Shown: positions 33,429-40,689 of the stretch, piece after piece
Layout of the letters: each line of letters begins with the position of its first letter
Numbering within the stretch: position 1 is the first letter of the stretch
Assembly: GCA_003136675.1 (NCBI GenBank)
Contig: PLFE01000197.1
Location: forward strand, 14,143 to 54,831
DNA from: Bryobacterales bacterium
GTDB taxonomy: Bacteria > Acidobacteriota > Terriglobia > Bryobacterales > Bryobacteraceae
Length of the DNA: 40,689 bases
Reading direction: 5' to 3'
Notes under the pieces: generated by a model
The model's input: only the letters and a program-made list of their open reading frames with translations
The model's database searches: none
What the model was told of the DNA's origin: nothing
Position numbers and translations under genes: made by a program

Positions 33429-35236
33429 AAGTGATAACCGACGTTCGCACGCCGATCGAGATGCCGGTCGACAAGGTTATCGACGGCTCCGGCGCGGAAC
33501 AGTTCCGGGTGATTCGCGCGTCCCCACGCCATGGTGTCGAGCAGCAGAGGACGCAGCGGGCCACGCAGCCAGTCGTGCGCCGGGAAATCGAATCCCATCT
33601 TCTTACGCTTCAAGATCGAATCGGGCAGCTTGCGCTTCATCAACTCCTTCAGCACAACCTTCTGATAAGAGCCGCGCACCTTCAGGCGATCGGGCAACGC
33701 GGCGGCGAATTCAACGATTCGGTGATCGAGGAAAGGCGGCCGCACTTCCACCGAATGGGCCATGCTCACGCGATCCACTTTGGTTAAGATGTCGTCCGGC
33801 AGGAAGACCTTCTGATCAAACCAAAGGTAAGCCGGCAGACTATCGCCTTTCTCGCGAAGTTCCGCCAGAATATGATCCAGCGCGCGCGGCAAACCGGCTC
33901 GCACCAAGTCCCGCTTCTCCTGGTCGGAGAACGTCCCGGTCCAGTAGACATGGGCGCGTTCGGGTGACATGCGGCAGCCTGTGAGAAAGCGCTTCAACAT
34001 ATACTCCAGGCTGATCTTTTCATCCGAAACCGGCCAGCGCCGGGCGACCGAAAGCGCCAACTTCAGGGCGACATCCGGCAACATGCGAACGCGCCGAGCC
34101 AGATGATCGGCACGGTCCGTCAAGTAACCACCGAATACTTCGTCCGCGCCTTCCCCGCTGAGCGCCACGGTTGCGGATTTCTTCGTGAGCGCCGAAAGGA
34201 ACCAGGCGGGCAGCGCGCCCCCATCGGCGCAAGGCTCGTCGAAATAGTAAGGGAGCTGTTCGATGGCTCCGGCTAAGTCGCTTTCGGGACTGACATCGTA
34301 CTCTTCGTGATCGGTGCCATACTGCTCGGCCGCCTGGCGGATATAAGCGGTCTCATCGAAACTGCGCCCCTGGAAGGATATCGAAAACGTCTTGAGACGG
34401 CGGCCCGCCGCGCTCGCGGCGTAGTGCAGGACGGTCGAGGAATCGACACCGCCGCTGAGCCAGACGCCCAGGGGAACATCCGAGACTAAATGCTCCTTCA
34501 CGGATTGCCGCATCAGCGCATCCAGTTCTTCACACGCCGAATCCAGACTGCGATTGGAGGCCTCGACGAAGGGCAGCTTCCAGTAAGCCTCGGACCGCAC
34601 GCGCCCTTGACGCCACTCCAGCCAATAACCCGGCTGGAGCTTTTCAATTCCCTCGACCATGGTCCACGGACCAGGCACGTAATTCAGGGCCAGGTAGCAA
34701 TCGAGCGCCTCGAGGCTGAGACGCCGCTCAATCTCGGGGTGCCCGAAGATGGTCTTCAGCTCGGAACCAAAATACAGGTCGCCGTTCCTGAGCGCGGTGT
34801 AGAGGGGCTTGATCCCCATCCGGTCGCGAGCCAACACCAGCCGGCCGCTCGATTCGGTCCACAACGCCACGGCGAACATCCCGCGAAACTTTGAGAAGCA
34901 AGCGACATCCCATTCGCGAAAGGCTTCGAGGACGGTCTCGGTATCGGTATGCGTCCGGAAGCGATGTCCCTTCCGCTCCAGTTCCAGGCGCAGTTCCGCG
35001 AAGTTGTAGATCTCGCCGTTGAAGGCGATGACGGAGTCGCCGTCCTCAGAGACGATGGGTTGGTCGCCGGCCTCCAGATCGATGATCTTGAGGCGCGCCG
35101 CGCCGAGCGAAACCACTCCCGATTCGAAAACGCCCTGCTGATCGGGCCCGCGATGCCGGAGAGAACCGACGAGTTCCTGAATGCGGCCAGGCTTCGGCGA
35201 GGATTGAAGATGCGTGAAACCGCAGATACCGCACAT
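33320..35236 (-). CDS. asnB: Glutamine-hydrolysing asparagine synthase (AsnB family)
   Basis: 638 residues. The class II amidotransferase begins at the catalytic Cys2 (MCGICGF), with SLRHRGPDQQG, IAFNGEIYNF and the usual RDRMGIKPLY. The synthetase domain has the PPi loop LSGGVDSS, SISFQGRSFDE, YFDEPCADGGALP and LSGEGADEVFGGY. The enzyme makes asparagine from aspartate, glutamine and ATP, but clustered AsnB paralogues often amidate surface-glycan or peptide substrates. An extra tail (AECDQRMSAAVTALTST) overlaps the glycosyltransferase gene. An 8-bp inverted repeat lies in the 45-base gap upstream. Pairing with an ArnT-like gene suggests envelope work (inference). Confidence 0.93.
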   Translation of the reverse strand: MCGICGFTHLQSSPKPGRIQELVGSLRHRGPDQQGVFESGVVSLGAARLKIIDLEAGDQPIVSEDGDSVIAFNGEIYNFAELRLELERKGHRFRTHTDTETVLEAFREWDVACFSKFRGMFAVALWTESSGRLVLARDRMGIKPLYTALRNGDLYFGSELKTIFGHPEIERRLSLEALDCYLALNYVPGPWTMVEGIEKLQPGYWLEWRQGRVRSEAYWKLPFVEASNRSLDSACEELDALMRQSVKEHLVSDVPLGVWLSGGVDSSTVLHYAASAAGRRLKTFSISFQGRSFDETAYIRQAAEQYGTDHEEYDVSPESDLAGAIEQLPYYFDEPCADGGALPAWFLSALTKKSATVALSGEGADEVFGGYLTDRADHLARRVRMLPDVALKLALSVARRWPVSDEKISLEYMLKRFLTGCRMSPERAHVYWTGTFSDQEKRDLVRAGLPRALDHILAELREKGDSLPAYLWFDQKVFLPDDILTKVDRVSMAHSVEVRPPFLDHRIVEFAAALPDRLKVRGSYQKVVLKELMKRKLPDSILKRKKMGFDFPAHDWLRGPLRPLLLDTMAWGRANHPELFRAGAVDNLVDRHLDRRANVGYHLWGLMNLFLWMKRWRIQTTAECDQRMSAAVTALTST

Positions 35237-35254
35237 GAATTCCCATTATGCACG

Positions 35255-35278
35255 CTGAGTCAGATTCCGTTGACTCAG
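35255..35278. repeat. Perfect 8-bp inverted repeat upstream of asnB
   Basis: CTGAGTCA (35255-35262) and TGACTCAG (35271-35278) enclose 8 bases. It fills most of the 45-base gap between the hydrolase stop and the asnB start, both on the minus strand. There is no T-run after it on either strand. It could be an operator or a weak terminator. Confidence 0.7.
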
Positions 35279-35281
35279 TAG

Positions 35282-37006
35282 TTACTGCTTCAAAATCCAG
35301 CTTGCGATTTTGTCCAACACGACAGGGGCGATGGTTTCTTCGATTTCCGAATACTCGCTGGGTGCGCCCGTGGGGGCCGTCTGGAAAAGATGGTTCAAGC
35401 CAGGGAGTTCCTCGACTTCAAAGTTATGATTCCCGCCATCTTCCAGAGCCTTTCGGATGGCGGGCAGGTTTTGGTTCGGAGGAACTTGCAGGTCCTTCGA
35501 TCCGCCGATGGCCAATACGGGGCATTTGACTGTGCGAAGCGCGGGGGCTGGATCGTAGGTGACGAAATAGAGGTACCAGGGAGAGGCAATCTGCTTGAGA
35601 GTGGCATCCATCTTCTCCTCCGGAACCTTACCGGCCAGATTCTCCCGCAGCTTCTTCTTCAGTGCGACCACGTCTTTTTCCGACGCCACGATATCGAGCA
35701 TGGCGCGCTCTTGAGCCGCACCCTTCCCGGCGTCCGCATGGGTCGCACCGGCGGCCTCCGCAATGAGTTGAGTTTGGGCTACCAGGATCTCTTCTCCGTT
35801 GACGCCCGAGCCGGCCATCATGACGATGAAGGCGATATCCGGATTGCGGGCCGCCACCATGGGCGCAATGATTCCGCCTTCGCTGTGACCGACAAGTCCG
35901 ATCTTGCGCGGGTTCACCTCCGGGCGCGACTTCAGGTAAGCGACGCCAGCTTCCGTATCGGTGGCGAAATCAGCCGTGGTGGCCGTTGCGAACGTGCCGC
36001 CGGATTTCGCCACGCCGCGGTCATCGGTGCGCAACACGGCAATCCCCCGCCGCGTCAGATAGTCGGAAAGAACCAGGAAGGGCTTGTGTCCGAGCAACGC
36101 CTCGTCACGATCCTGCGGGCCCGATCCGGTGATCAACACAACCGCGGGGAACGGCCCCGCGCCTTTCGGGATGGTGAGTGTGGCGGCAAGTTTGATGTTC
36201 GCGACAGGGTTGGAATATTCGACATCCTCGGAGCGGTAGGGGTAAGGGGGAACGGGATTCTGCGGACGACGACGCTCCAGTTCCGCGGAGTCGTTGACGC
36301 GCGCCAGCACAAGTGGGAGACTGGCCGGACCCTGGGTCCAGGTTCCGTCGATGGAACTGAGGCCGGGATTGATTTTACCCTCGAACTTGCCCGCCATCTG
36401 CTTCATCTCAATCACGAGTGACGAGCCGTTCCGAGTTGCGGAAGTGGCTGGGATTCCCTTCACGTTTTGATCGGGACTGTCCATGGTCGCCGTCAGCCCG
36501 TCCGCCGTTGCGGCTAGATGGAAGACGATTCGCAGCTTGACTGCGCCGGTGTCCAGATTGCCTAGCCATGTTCCGTCAAGGGCTCCGTCGAGGGTCGCGG
36601 CTATGTGGGAAGGTTTCGGAGTTTTCATCGCGGAACCCACGCGTTTGAAGTCAAGCGGAAGCGGCTGACCCTGCGTCCAGGTTCCGCGAACGGTTGCGCC
36701 ATCAGTCGTGAACTTGCCCTGGTAACTTCCATGAATTGCAGCCGAAGTGAAGGCGAACTTTGCGCCTTCGAGCGAGATCGAGGTAACGGCGATGCCATTC
36801 GAGCCCGGCTGGTCGATGCTATCGAGCGTGGCTTTCAGGGCGCCGTCATCGTTTTTCGAGACGTGCAAAACCAGACGTAATTCCGCGCTGCCTACGTGGA
36901 GCGTGCCCTGCCAGTCACCCACCGGGTTTGGCGGAGCCTGACCGAAAACGCTTCCCAGAACACCCGCCATGACGATCAGCCCGAACGCGATCCGACGATT
37001 CGACAT
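35282..37006 (-). CDS. Secreted alpha/beta hydrolase with duplicated N-terminal domain
   Basis: 574 residues. A signal peptide is seen ([20 protein letters not shown], cut near FGQA). Two copies of a beta-rich module follow: [20 protein letters not shown] to [11 protein letters not shown] (about 30-135), then [20 protein letters not shown] to [12 protein letters not shown] (about 145-260). The hydrolase has [28 protein letters not shown] and the nucleophile Ser375 in [19 protein letters not shown] carries the likely acid and GLNHLF the His. It resembles secreted esterase/peptidase-like hydrolases of Acidobacteria and Bacteroidetes. ATG 37006 is chosen for the signal peptide. Only 18 bases separate it from the divergent next gene. 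Confidence 0.9.
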   Translation of the reverse strand: MSNRRIAFGLIVMAGVLGSVFGQAPPNPVGDWQGTLHVGSAELRLVLHVSKNDDGALKATLDSIDQPGSNGIAVTSISLEGAKFAFTSAAIHGSYQGKFTTDGATVRGTWTQGQPLPLDFKRVGSAMKTPKPSHIAATLDGALDGTWLGNLDTGAVKLRIVFHLAATADGLTATMDSPDQNVKGIPATSATRNGSSLVIEMKQMAGKFEGKINPGLSSIDGTWTQGPASLPLVLARVNDSAELERRRPQNPVPPYPYRSEDVEYSNPVANIKLAATLTIPKGAGPFPAVVLITGSGPQDRDEALLGHKPFLVLSDYLTRRGIAVLRTDDRGVAKSGGTFATATTADFATDTEAGVAYLKSRPEVNPRKIGLVGHSEGGIIAPMVAARNPDIAFIVMMAGSGVNGEEILVAQTQLIAEAAGATHADAGKGAAQERAMLDIVASEKDVVALKKKLRENLAGKVPEEKMDATLKQIASPWYLYFVTYDPAPALRTVKCPVLAIGGSKDLQVPPNQNLPAIRKALEDGGNHNFEVEELPGLNHLFQTAPTGAPSEYSEIEETIAPVVLDKIASWILKQ

Positions 37007-37024
37007 TCTCGATATGATGATGAC

Positions 37025-37918
37025 ATGGAGCGGAAGAGCGCATCGGATTTCCCGCAAGAATTGCTGAACCTGTTTGATCGCTACGTGCATGGCGAACTGG
37101 CGCGGCGCGACTTTCTAGAGGGTGCGAAGAAGTTCGCCATCGGAGGCTTGACGGCCACCGCAATTTTTGAAAGCCTGCGTCCGAATTACGCCTGGGCGCA
37201 ACAGGTGCCGAAGGACGATGGGCGGATCAAGACGGAGAAAGTGACGGTCCCTTCGCCCGAGGGAAACGGAAGCATCAGCGGGTATCTGGTTCGGCCCGCG
37301 CATGAAACCGGCAAGCTTCCCGGGGTGCTGGTGGTTCATGAGAACCGGGGTCTGAATCCATACATCGAAGATGTGGCGCGGCGTTTGGGCACGGCGAACT
37401 TTATCGCGCTCGCGCCGGACGGGCTCACCAGCGTGGGTGGCTATCCCGGCGACGACGAGAAGGGCGGTCAGCTATTCGCCAAGGTAGACAAACCCAAGAT
37501 GACGGAAGATTTCATCGCGGCCGCACGCTGGCTGAAGGCGCTGCCCGATTGCAACGGCAAGATCGGCGTTGTCGGTTTCTGCTTCGGCGGCGGCATCGCC
37601 AATACCCTGGCCGTGCGAATGGGCGCCGATCTGGCCGCCGCGGTTCCGTTCTATGGCTCGCAGCCGGCTGCCGCGGATGTCGCCAAGATCAAAGCACCGC
37701 TATTGATTCACTACGCGGGGCTCGATACGCGCATCGACGGGGGTTGGCCGGCGTATGAGGAAGCTTTGAAGGCGAATCACGTGGTCTATACGGAGTATCT
37801 CTATGATGGCGTGAACCATGGATTTCATAACGACACGACGCCGAGGTACGACGAGGCGGCGGCTAAGCTGGCATGGCAGCGCACGCTGGATTTCTTTAAC
37901 AAGTATCTGAGAAGTTAG
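37025..37918 (+). CDS. Dienelactone hydrolase-family protein with Tat-like signal
   Basis: 297 residues. After a short N-terminal helix ([17 protein letters not shown]), [16 protein letters not shown] resembles a twin-arginine signal, ending at AWAQ. The hydrolase has [20 protein letters not shown], the nucleophile Cys186 in GFCFGGG, Asp234 in [10 protein letters not shown] and His265 in NHGFHND, the Cys-Asp-His triad of dienelactone hydrolase. Family members open lactone rings; many secreted ones have unknown ester substrates. ATG 37025 is chosen as it starts the conserved helix. The stop (TAG) interlocks with the stop of the CocE gene as TTAG. Confidence 0.92.
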   Translation: MERKSASDFPQELLNLFDRYVHGELARRDFLEGAKKFAIGGLTATAIFESLRPNYAWAQQVPKDDGRIKTEKVTVPSPEGNGSISGYLVRPAHETGKLPGVLVVHENRGLNPYIEDVARRLGTANFIALAPDGLTSVGGYPGDDEKGGQLFAKVDKPKMTEDFIAAARWLKALPDCNGKIGVVGFCFGGGIANTLAVRMGADLAAAVPFYGSQPAAADVAKIKAPLLIHYAGLDTRIDGGWPAYEEALKANHVVYTEYLYDGVNHGFHNDTTPRYDEAAAKLAWQRTLDFFNKYLRS

Positions 37919-39801
37919 GGCATTACCTGGAGCACAAGCTTCGATCCGCGATAGACGCGCTCGGTGGCTTTGTGGAAGTCCGACGCTTTCGCCTGGGGGA
38001 TATCCAGAAACGTTTGCGGATTCCGATCCACTAATGGAAACCAGGTGCTCTGTATCTGCACCATAATGCGATGGCCCGGCCGGAAGGTATGGCAGACATC
38101 GGGCATCACATATTCGACATGCGCGGGTTCGTTGGGTACGAAGGGTTCCGGTTTCGAAAAGCTATTGCGGAACTTACCACGAATGGGCTCGCCGCGAACC
38201 ATCTGCTGATAACCCGCCATGTGAATCTCCTTCGGATTCGGTTTGGGATCGGGATAGTCATTGGGATAGACGTCGATGAGCTTGACGATGAAATCCGAGT
38301 CTGTACCGCTAGTTGAAACTTTCAGCGCCGCGCGAATGGGGCCGGCAATGGTTACGTCCTTCTCCAGCGGCTCGGTCTGATAGACCAGAACATCGGGGCG
38401 CTGCGAAGCAAAGCGCTGGTCGTAAGTCATATAGTCGCCGGGCATGCCGTCGCCAATTTCGCCGATCACGGGGACGGGCTTATCGGGATCACTGACGTAT
38501 TCGTCAAAAGCAGAGTCGGACGGCGGCGCAGACCAGGACAACTTACCGCCGGCATCCAGATAGATCGCCTTGTCAACAGCCTCCTTCGGCGGCCATGCAG
38601 CAAAACGATCCCATTGGTTCCTGCCCGTCTCAAACACATACGCTTCGGGGATGGCGGCGTCAGCGGAGGCCTTCAGGCCATCGCCTTTGCCTTTCAGATT
38701 CTGCATGAAGAAAGGGAACTCGATGTGTTCACGGTAGAAGTCACCCGTCTTGGAAGCGAAGTTCAGGTTGCCAAGAGTTTCGTCGTCCCCTCTCGACCAG
38801 CCACCATGCCGCCACGGCCCCATCACCAATGAATCGGCTGCCTGCGGACCGGTGGCCTTGACGGCGCGAAAGAGCTTCAGCGGACCGGAAAGATCTTCGG
38901 CATCGAACCATCCTCCGACGAACATTACAGCCGGCGTGGTGTGGTTGATGTCCGGGGATTGGGCGCGCGACTGCCAGTATTCGTCGTAGGTATCGTGCTT
39001 CAGAATATCGTTCCAATACTCGTTCGAGCTCTTGAGGTACTTCTCGTTGGCGTTGGCGATGGGGCCCATGCGCAGGTAAAAATCGTACTCATCGGGCGTT
39101 CCATATTCAAAAGAAGGAGTGCGTTTAGGGCGCTCCGGATCGGGCCCTCTCGGTTTGAAACCCACATAGAAACCGAAGTTGGCGGCCAGGTGGAATGCAC
39201 CGTTATGGTACGCATCATCTCCATTGCCCACGTCTCCCATAGGAGCTTGCGGGGACACTGCCTTCAGCGCCGGATGGGCATTAACGAGACCATACGCGGC
39301 ATAGAACCCGGGGTAGGAAATGCCCCACATTCCCACGCGCCCATTGTTATTCGGGATATTCTTCACCAACCAGTCAATGGTGTCGTAAGTGTCGGTGCTT
39401 TCGTCCGCATCGGTTGGGCCGGTGAACTTCATCTTATGAGGAGGCACGTCGACGAAAGTACCTTCCGAAAGATAGCGGCCGCGGACGTCCTGATAGACGA
39501 CAATGAATCCTTCCTTGGTGAATAGATCCGATGGGCCGAGCGAGTTGCGATAGTTATCGATGCCGTACGGCCCTACCGAGTAAGGCGTCCGCTGCATGAT
39601 GATGGGAACCTTCTGCGAGGTGTCTTTCGGTAAGTAGACCGTGGTGAAGAGCTTGATACCGTCGCGCATCGGAATGCGGTACTCGTACTTGGTGTAGTGC
39701 GCGCGGGTGTATTCGAGCTGTTTGCGGGCGGTGTCTTCCGGGGAATCGGGAGCTTGCGCGTAAGTGAGAGCGGCGGCCAGGAACAGGAGTATCAGACGCA
39801 T
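37915..39801 (-). CDS. Secreted CocE/NonD-family hydrolase (X-Pro dipeptidyl-peptidase/acylase type)
   Basis: 628 residues. A signal peptide is present ([17 protein letters not shown]). The S15/CocE pattern follows: [25 protein letters not shown] with the oxyanion Tyr74, [14 protein letters not shown], Ser162 in [10 protein letters not shown], Asp300 in GGWFDAED, and His332 in [10 protein letters not shown]-terminal jelly-roll domain ([18 protein letters not shown] onwards) completes the family's plan. Such enzymes include cocaine esterase, glutaryl-7-ACA acylase and alpha-amino-acid ester hydrolases. The substrate is unknown. It starts 16 bases after the Sua5-like gene on the same strand. 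Confidence 0.94.
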   Translation of the reverse strand: MRLILLFLAAALTYAQAPDSPEDTARKQLEYTRAHYTKYEYRIPMRDGIKLFTTVYLPKDTSQKVPIIMQRTPYSVGPYGIDNYRNSLGPSDLFTKEGFIVVYQDVRGRYLSEGTFVDVPPHKMKFTGPTDADESTDTYDTIDWLVKNIPNNNGRVGMWGISYPGFYAAYGLVNAHPALKAVSPQAPMGDVGNGDDAYHNGAFHLAANFGFYVGFKPRGPDPERPKRTPSFEYGTPDEYDFYLRMGPIANANEKYLKSSNEYWNDILKHDTYDEYWQSRAQSPDINHTTPAVMFVGGWFDAEDLSGPLKLFRAVKATGPQAADSLVMGPWRHGGWSRGDDETLGNLNFASKTGDFYREHIEFPFFMQNLKGKGDGLKASADAAIPEAYVFETGRNQWDRFAAWPPKEAVDKAIYLDAGGKLSWSAPPSDSAFDEYVSDPDKPVPVIGEIGDGMPGDYMTYDQRFASQRPDVLVYQTEPLEKDVTIAGPIRAALKVSTSGTDSDFIVKLIDVYPNDYPDPKPNPKEIHMAGYQQMVRGEPIRGKFRNSFSKPEPFVPNEPAHVEYVMPDVCHTFRPGHRIMVQIQSTWFPLVDRNPQTFLDIPQAKASDFHKATERVYRGSKLVLQVMP

Positions 39802-39817
39802 GGTTTTCAGTTGACTT

Positions 39818-40456
39818 CTATAGTCCTTTCAAGCACTCCGCGACCTCTTTTTCGGGGATTGCGCCTTCACGAATCATCCGCCAATACGGTTCGGTAATAT
39901 CCACGGTGCTGGATCCGGCACCGCTGCAAACGCCGCCGTCGAGCACCAGGTCCACGCGGCCATCCATGGTTCCGAATACTTCGATGCCGCTGGAGCAGGT
40001 TGGCTGGCCGGAAATATTGGCGCTGGTCGCGATGACGGCCTGGTTCATCCGCGTGACGATGAGCTGGGCAATCTTCGCGCTGCTCTGACGCACGGAAAGA
40101 CGTCCGGTCATACCCGTCACCTTGAGGGGAACTTTGGAAGGAGCGGTGAGAATGATGGAAAGGGGGCCGGGCCAGAATTTTCGGACCAACGCGTGGAAGC
40201 GTTTGGAAAGCTCGCCCGTCAACTCTTCCACCATCATGGCGTCGGCCACGAGGAGCGGTAAGGAGCGCACGGATTCGCGCCCTTTGGCTTTGAAAACGCG
40301 GGTGACCGCGTGCAGATTCATGGGGTCGGCGACGAGGGTATAGAGCGCCTCGGTGGGGATGGCGATGACCTTTCCGCGCCGGATGGCATCGACAGCGCGA
40401 TCGAGCGCCGTCTCCGATGGGTTCTCGCGATCGATCTCAATTAGATCCGTGGCCAC
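39818..40456 (-). CDS. Sua5/YrdC-family threonylcarbamoyl-AMP synthase
   Basis: 212 residues. The family makes threonylcarbamoyl-AMP from Thr, bicarbonate and ATP for the t6A modification of ANN-decoding tRNAs. Seen here: VIAIPTEALYTLVADP (P-T-E-x-x-Y), VFKAKGRES (K-x-R), LPLLVADAM, FWPGPLSIIL, RLSVRQSS and the nucleotide site ATSANISGQPTC. The loop after KGR lacks the usual proline, and YTL replaces the usual YGL, so it is a divergent paralogue; a housekeeping copy may lie elsewhere. The start is GTG (40456-40454). The C-terminus is short, without the Sua5 extension, as in YrdC/TsaC. Confidence 0.88.
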   Translation of the reverse strand: MATDLIEIDRENPSETALDRAVDAIRRGKVIAIPTEALYTLVADPMNLHAVTRVFKAKGRESVRSLPLLVADAMMVEELTGELSKRFHALVRKFWPGPLSIILTAPSKVPLKVTGMTGRLSVRQSSAKIAQLIVTRMNQAVIATSANISGQPTCSSGIEVFGTMDGRVDLVLDGGVCSGAGSSTVDITEPYWRMIREGAIPEKEVAECLKGL

Positions 40457-40472
40457 TCGGAGTCAGCGTAAC

Positions 40473-40676
40473 ATGTTCGTATTTTGGTGGTTCGGGTTGG
40501 CGGCTTCGAGGGTCTTCGCGGACCAAGACGACGCGCTCCGAAACCTCGTCACCGTGAAGAGCGGTGGGATTCATTCCACCTCGTTCAAGTCTGCTGAAGC
40601 GTTAGACCTGACGGCGAGCGGAAGCGTCAAGGTAGGAATGTACATCTGGCTGGTTATGCTCGCCACGAACTTCTAA
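40473..40676 (+). CDS. Possible small secreted or membrane protein
   Basis: A 67-residue open frame with a hydrophobic start (MFVFWWFGLAASRVFA), then a polar stretch (DQDDALRNLVTVKSGG), and a hydrophobic end (VGMYIWLVMLATNF). A GGAG lies 10 bases ahead of the ATG. It is divergent from the Sua5-like gene, whose start is 16 bases away. The start has no positive charge, unusual for a signal peptide. It may be chance or part of a larger feature beyond the window. Confidence 0.28.
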   Translation: MFVFWWFGLAASRVFADQDDALRNLVTVKSGGIHSTSFKSAEALDLTASGSVKVGMYIWLVMLATNF

Positions 40677-40689
40677 GTAAGTCGCCCGC

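Overview
The window looks like a piece of chromosome from a GC-rich Gram-negative member of the Acidobacteriota, most likely near Candidatus Solibacter/Bryobacteraceae (inference). The strongest clues are three large MacB/FtsX-type permeases of the 'acidobacterial duplicated orphan permease' (ADOP) type, each in a unit with a PadR regulator and without an ATPase gene. Tat-exported Gfo/Idh/MocA and TldD proteins, an M56 peptidase fused to a TonB C-terminal domain, and several secreted alpha/beta hydrolases fit the same picture. No tRNA, rRNA, CRISPR array, transposase or prophage gene was seen, and no gene-free stretch exceeds 300 bases.

Layout. (1) 1-2120: a surface-sugar module. A short NeuB-like synthase, a KdsC-like HAD phosphatase and the start of a TPP-dependent enzyme run leftwards; a GmhA-like SIS isomerase runs rightwards, followed at once by a Cu+ P-type ATPase (2125-4377). 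(2) 4372-8975: a stress-type island. Small His-rich proteins, a Cys-containing membrane protein, a zinc alcohol dehydrogenase and a small acidic protein run left; a GS17M/YflT-like membrane protein and two double PRC-barrel proteins run right. (3) 9005-11258: a 20-bp-arm hairpin touching the start codon of a Tat-exported oxidoreductase, followed by a SnoaL-like protein. (4) 11273-21465: two PadR/ADOP units around an unrecognised secreted protein. (5) 21515-22183: an HNH protein and a DUF1328 mini-protein. (6) 22200-27374: TldE and a Tat-signal TldD, divergent from a secreted DPP-IV-type peptidase. (7) 27385-29487: a two-gene EmrE/EamA-like half-transporter divergent from a UDP-sulfoquinovose synthase of the SQD1/SqdB type. 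(8) 29516-31575: a BlaI-type repressor with a clear promoter and a 34-bp operator palindrome, coupled to an M56-TonB membrane protein. (9) 31572-35236: an ArnT-like GT39 membrane glycosyltransferase and an asparagine synthase. (10) 35282-40456: three secreted alpha/beta hydrolases and a Sua5/YrdC enzyme.

Genes are packed tightly. Many same-strand neighbours overlap by ATGA or GTGA, and all six convergent junctions are 16 bases or fewer, three with interlocked stop codons. Inverted repeats sit at or next to several start codons. The best leads for new biology are: the start-codon hairpin at 9005-9048; the KdsC-like gene without a usable start codon; the divergent stress island; the exported TldD with a signal-less TldE; and the sulfoquinovose synthase beside flippase-like and ArnT-like genes but with no sulfolipid glycosyltransferase in view.
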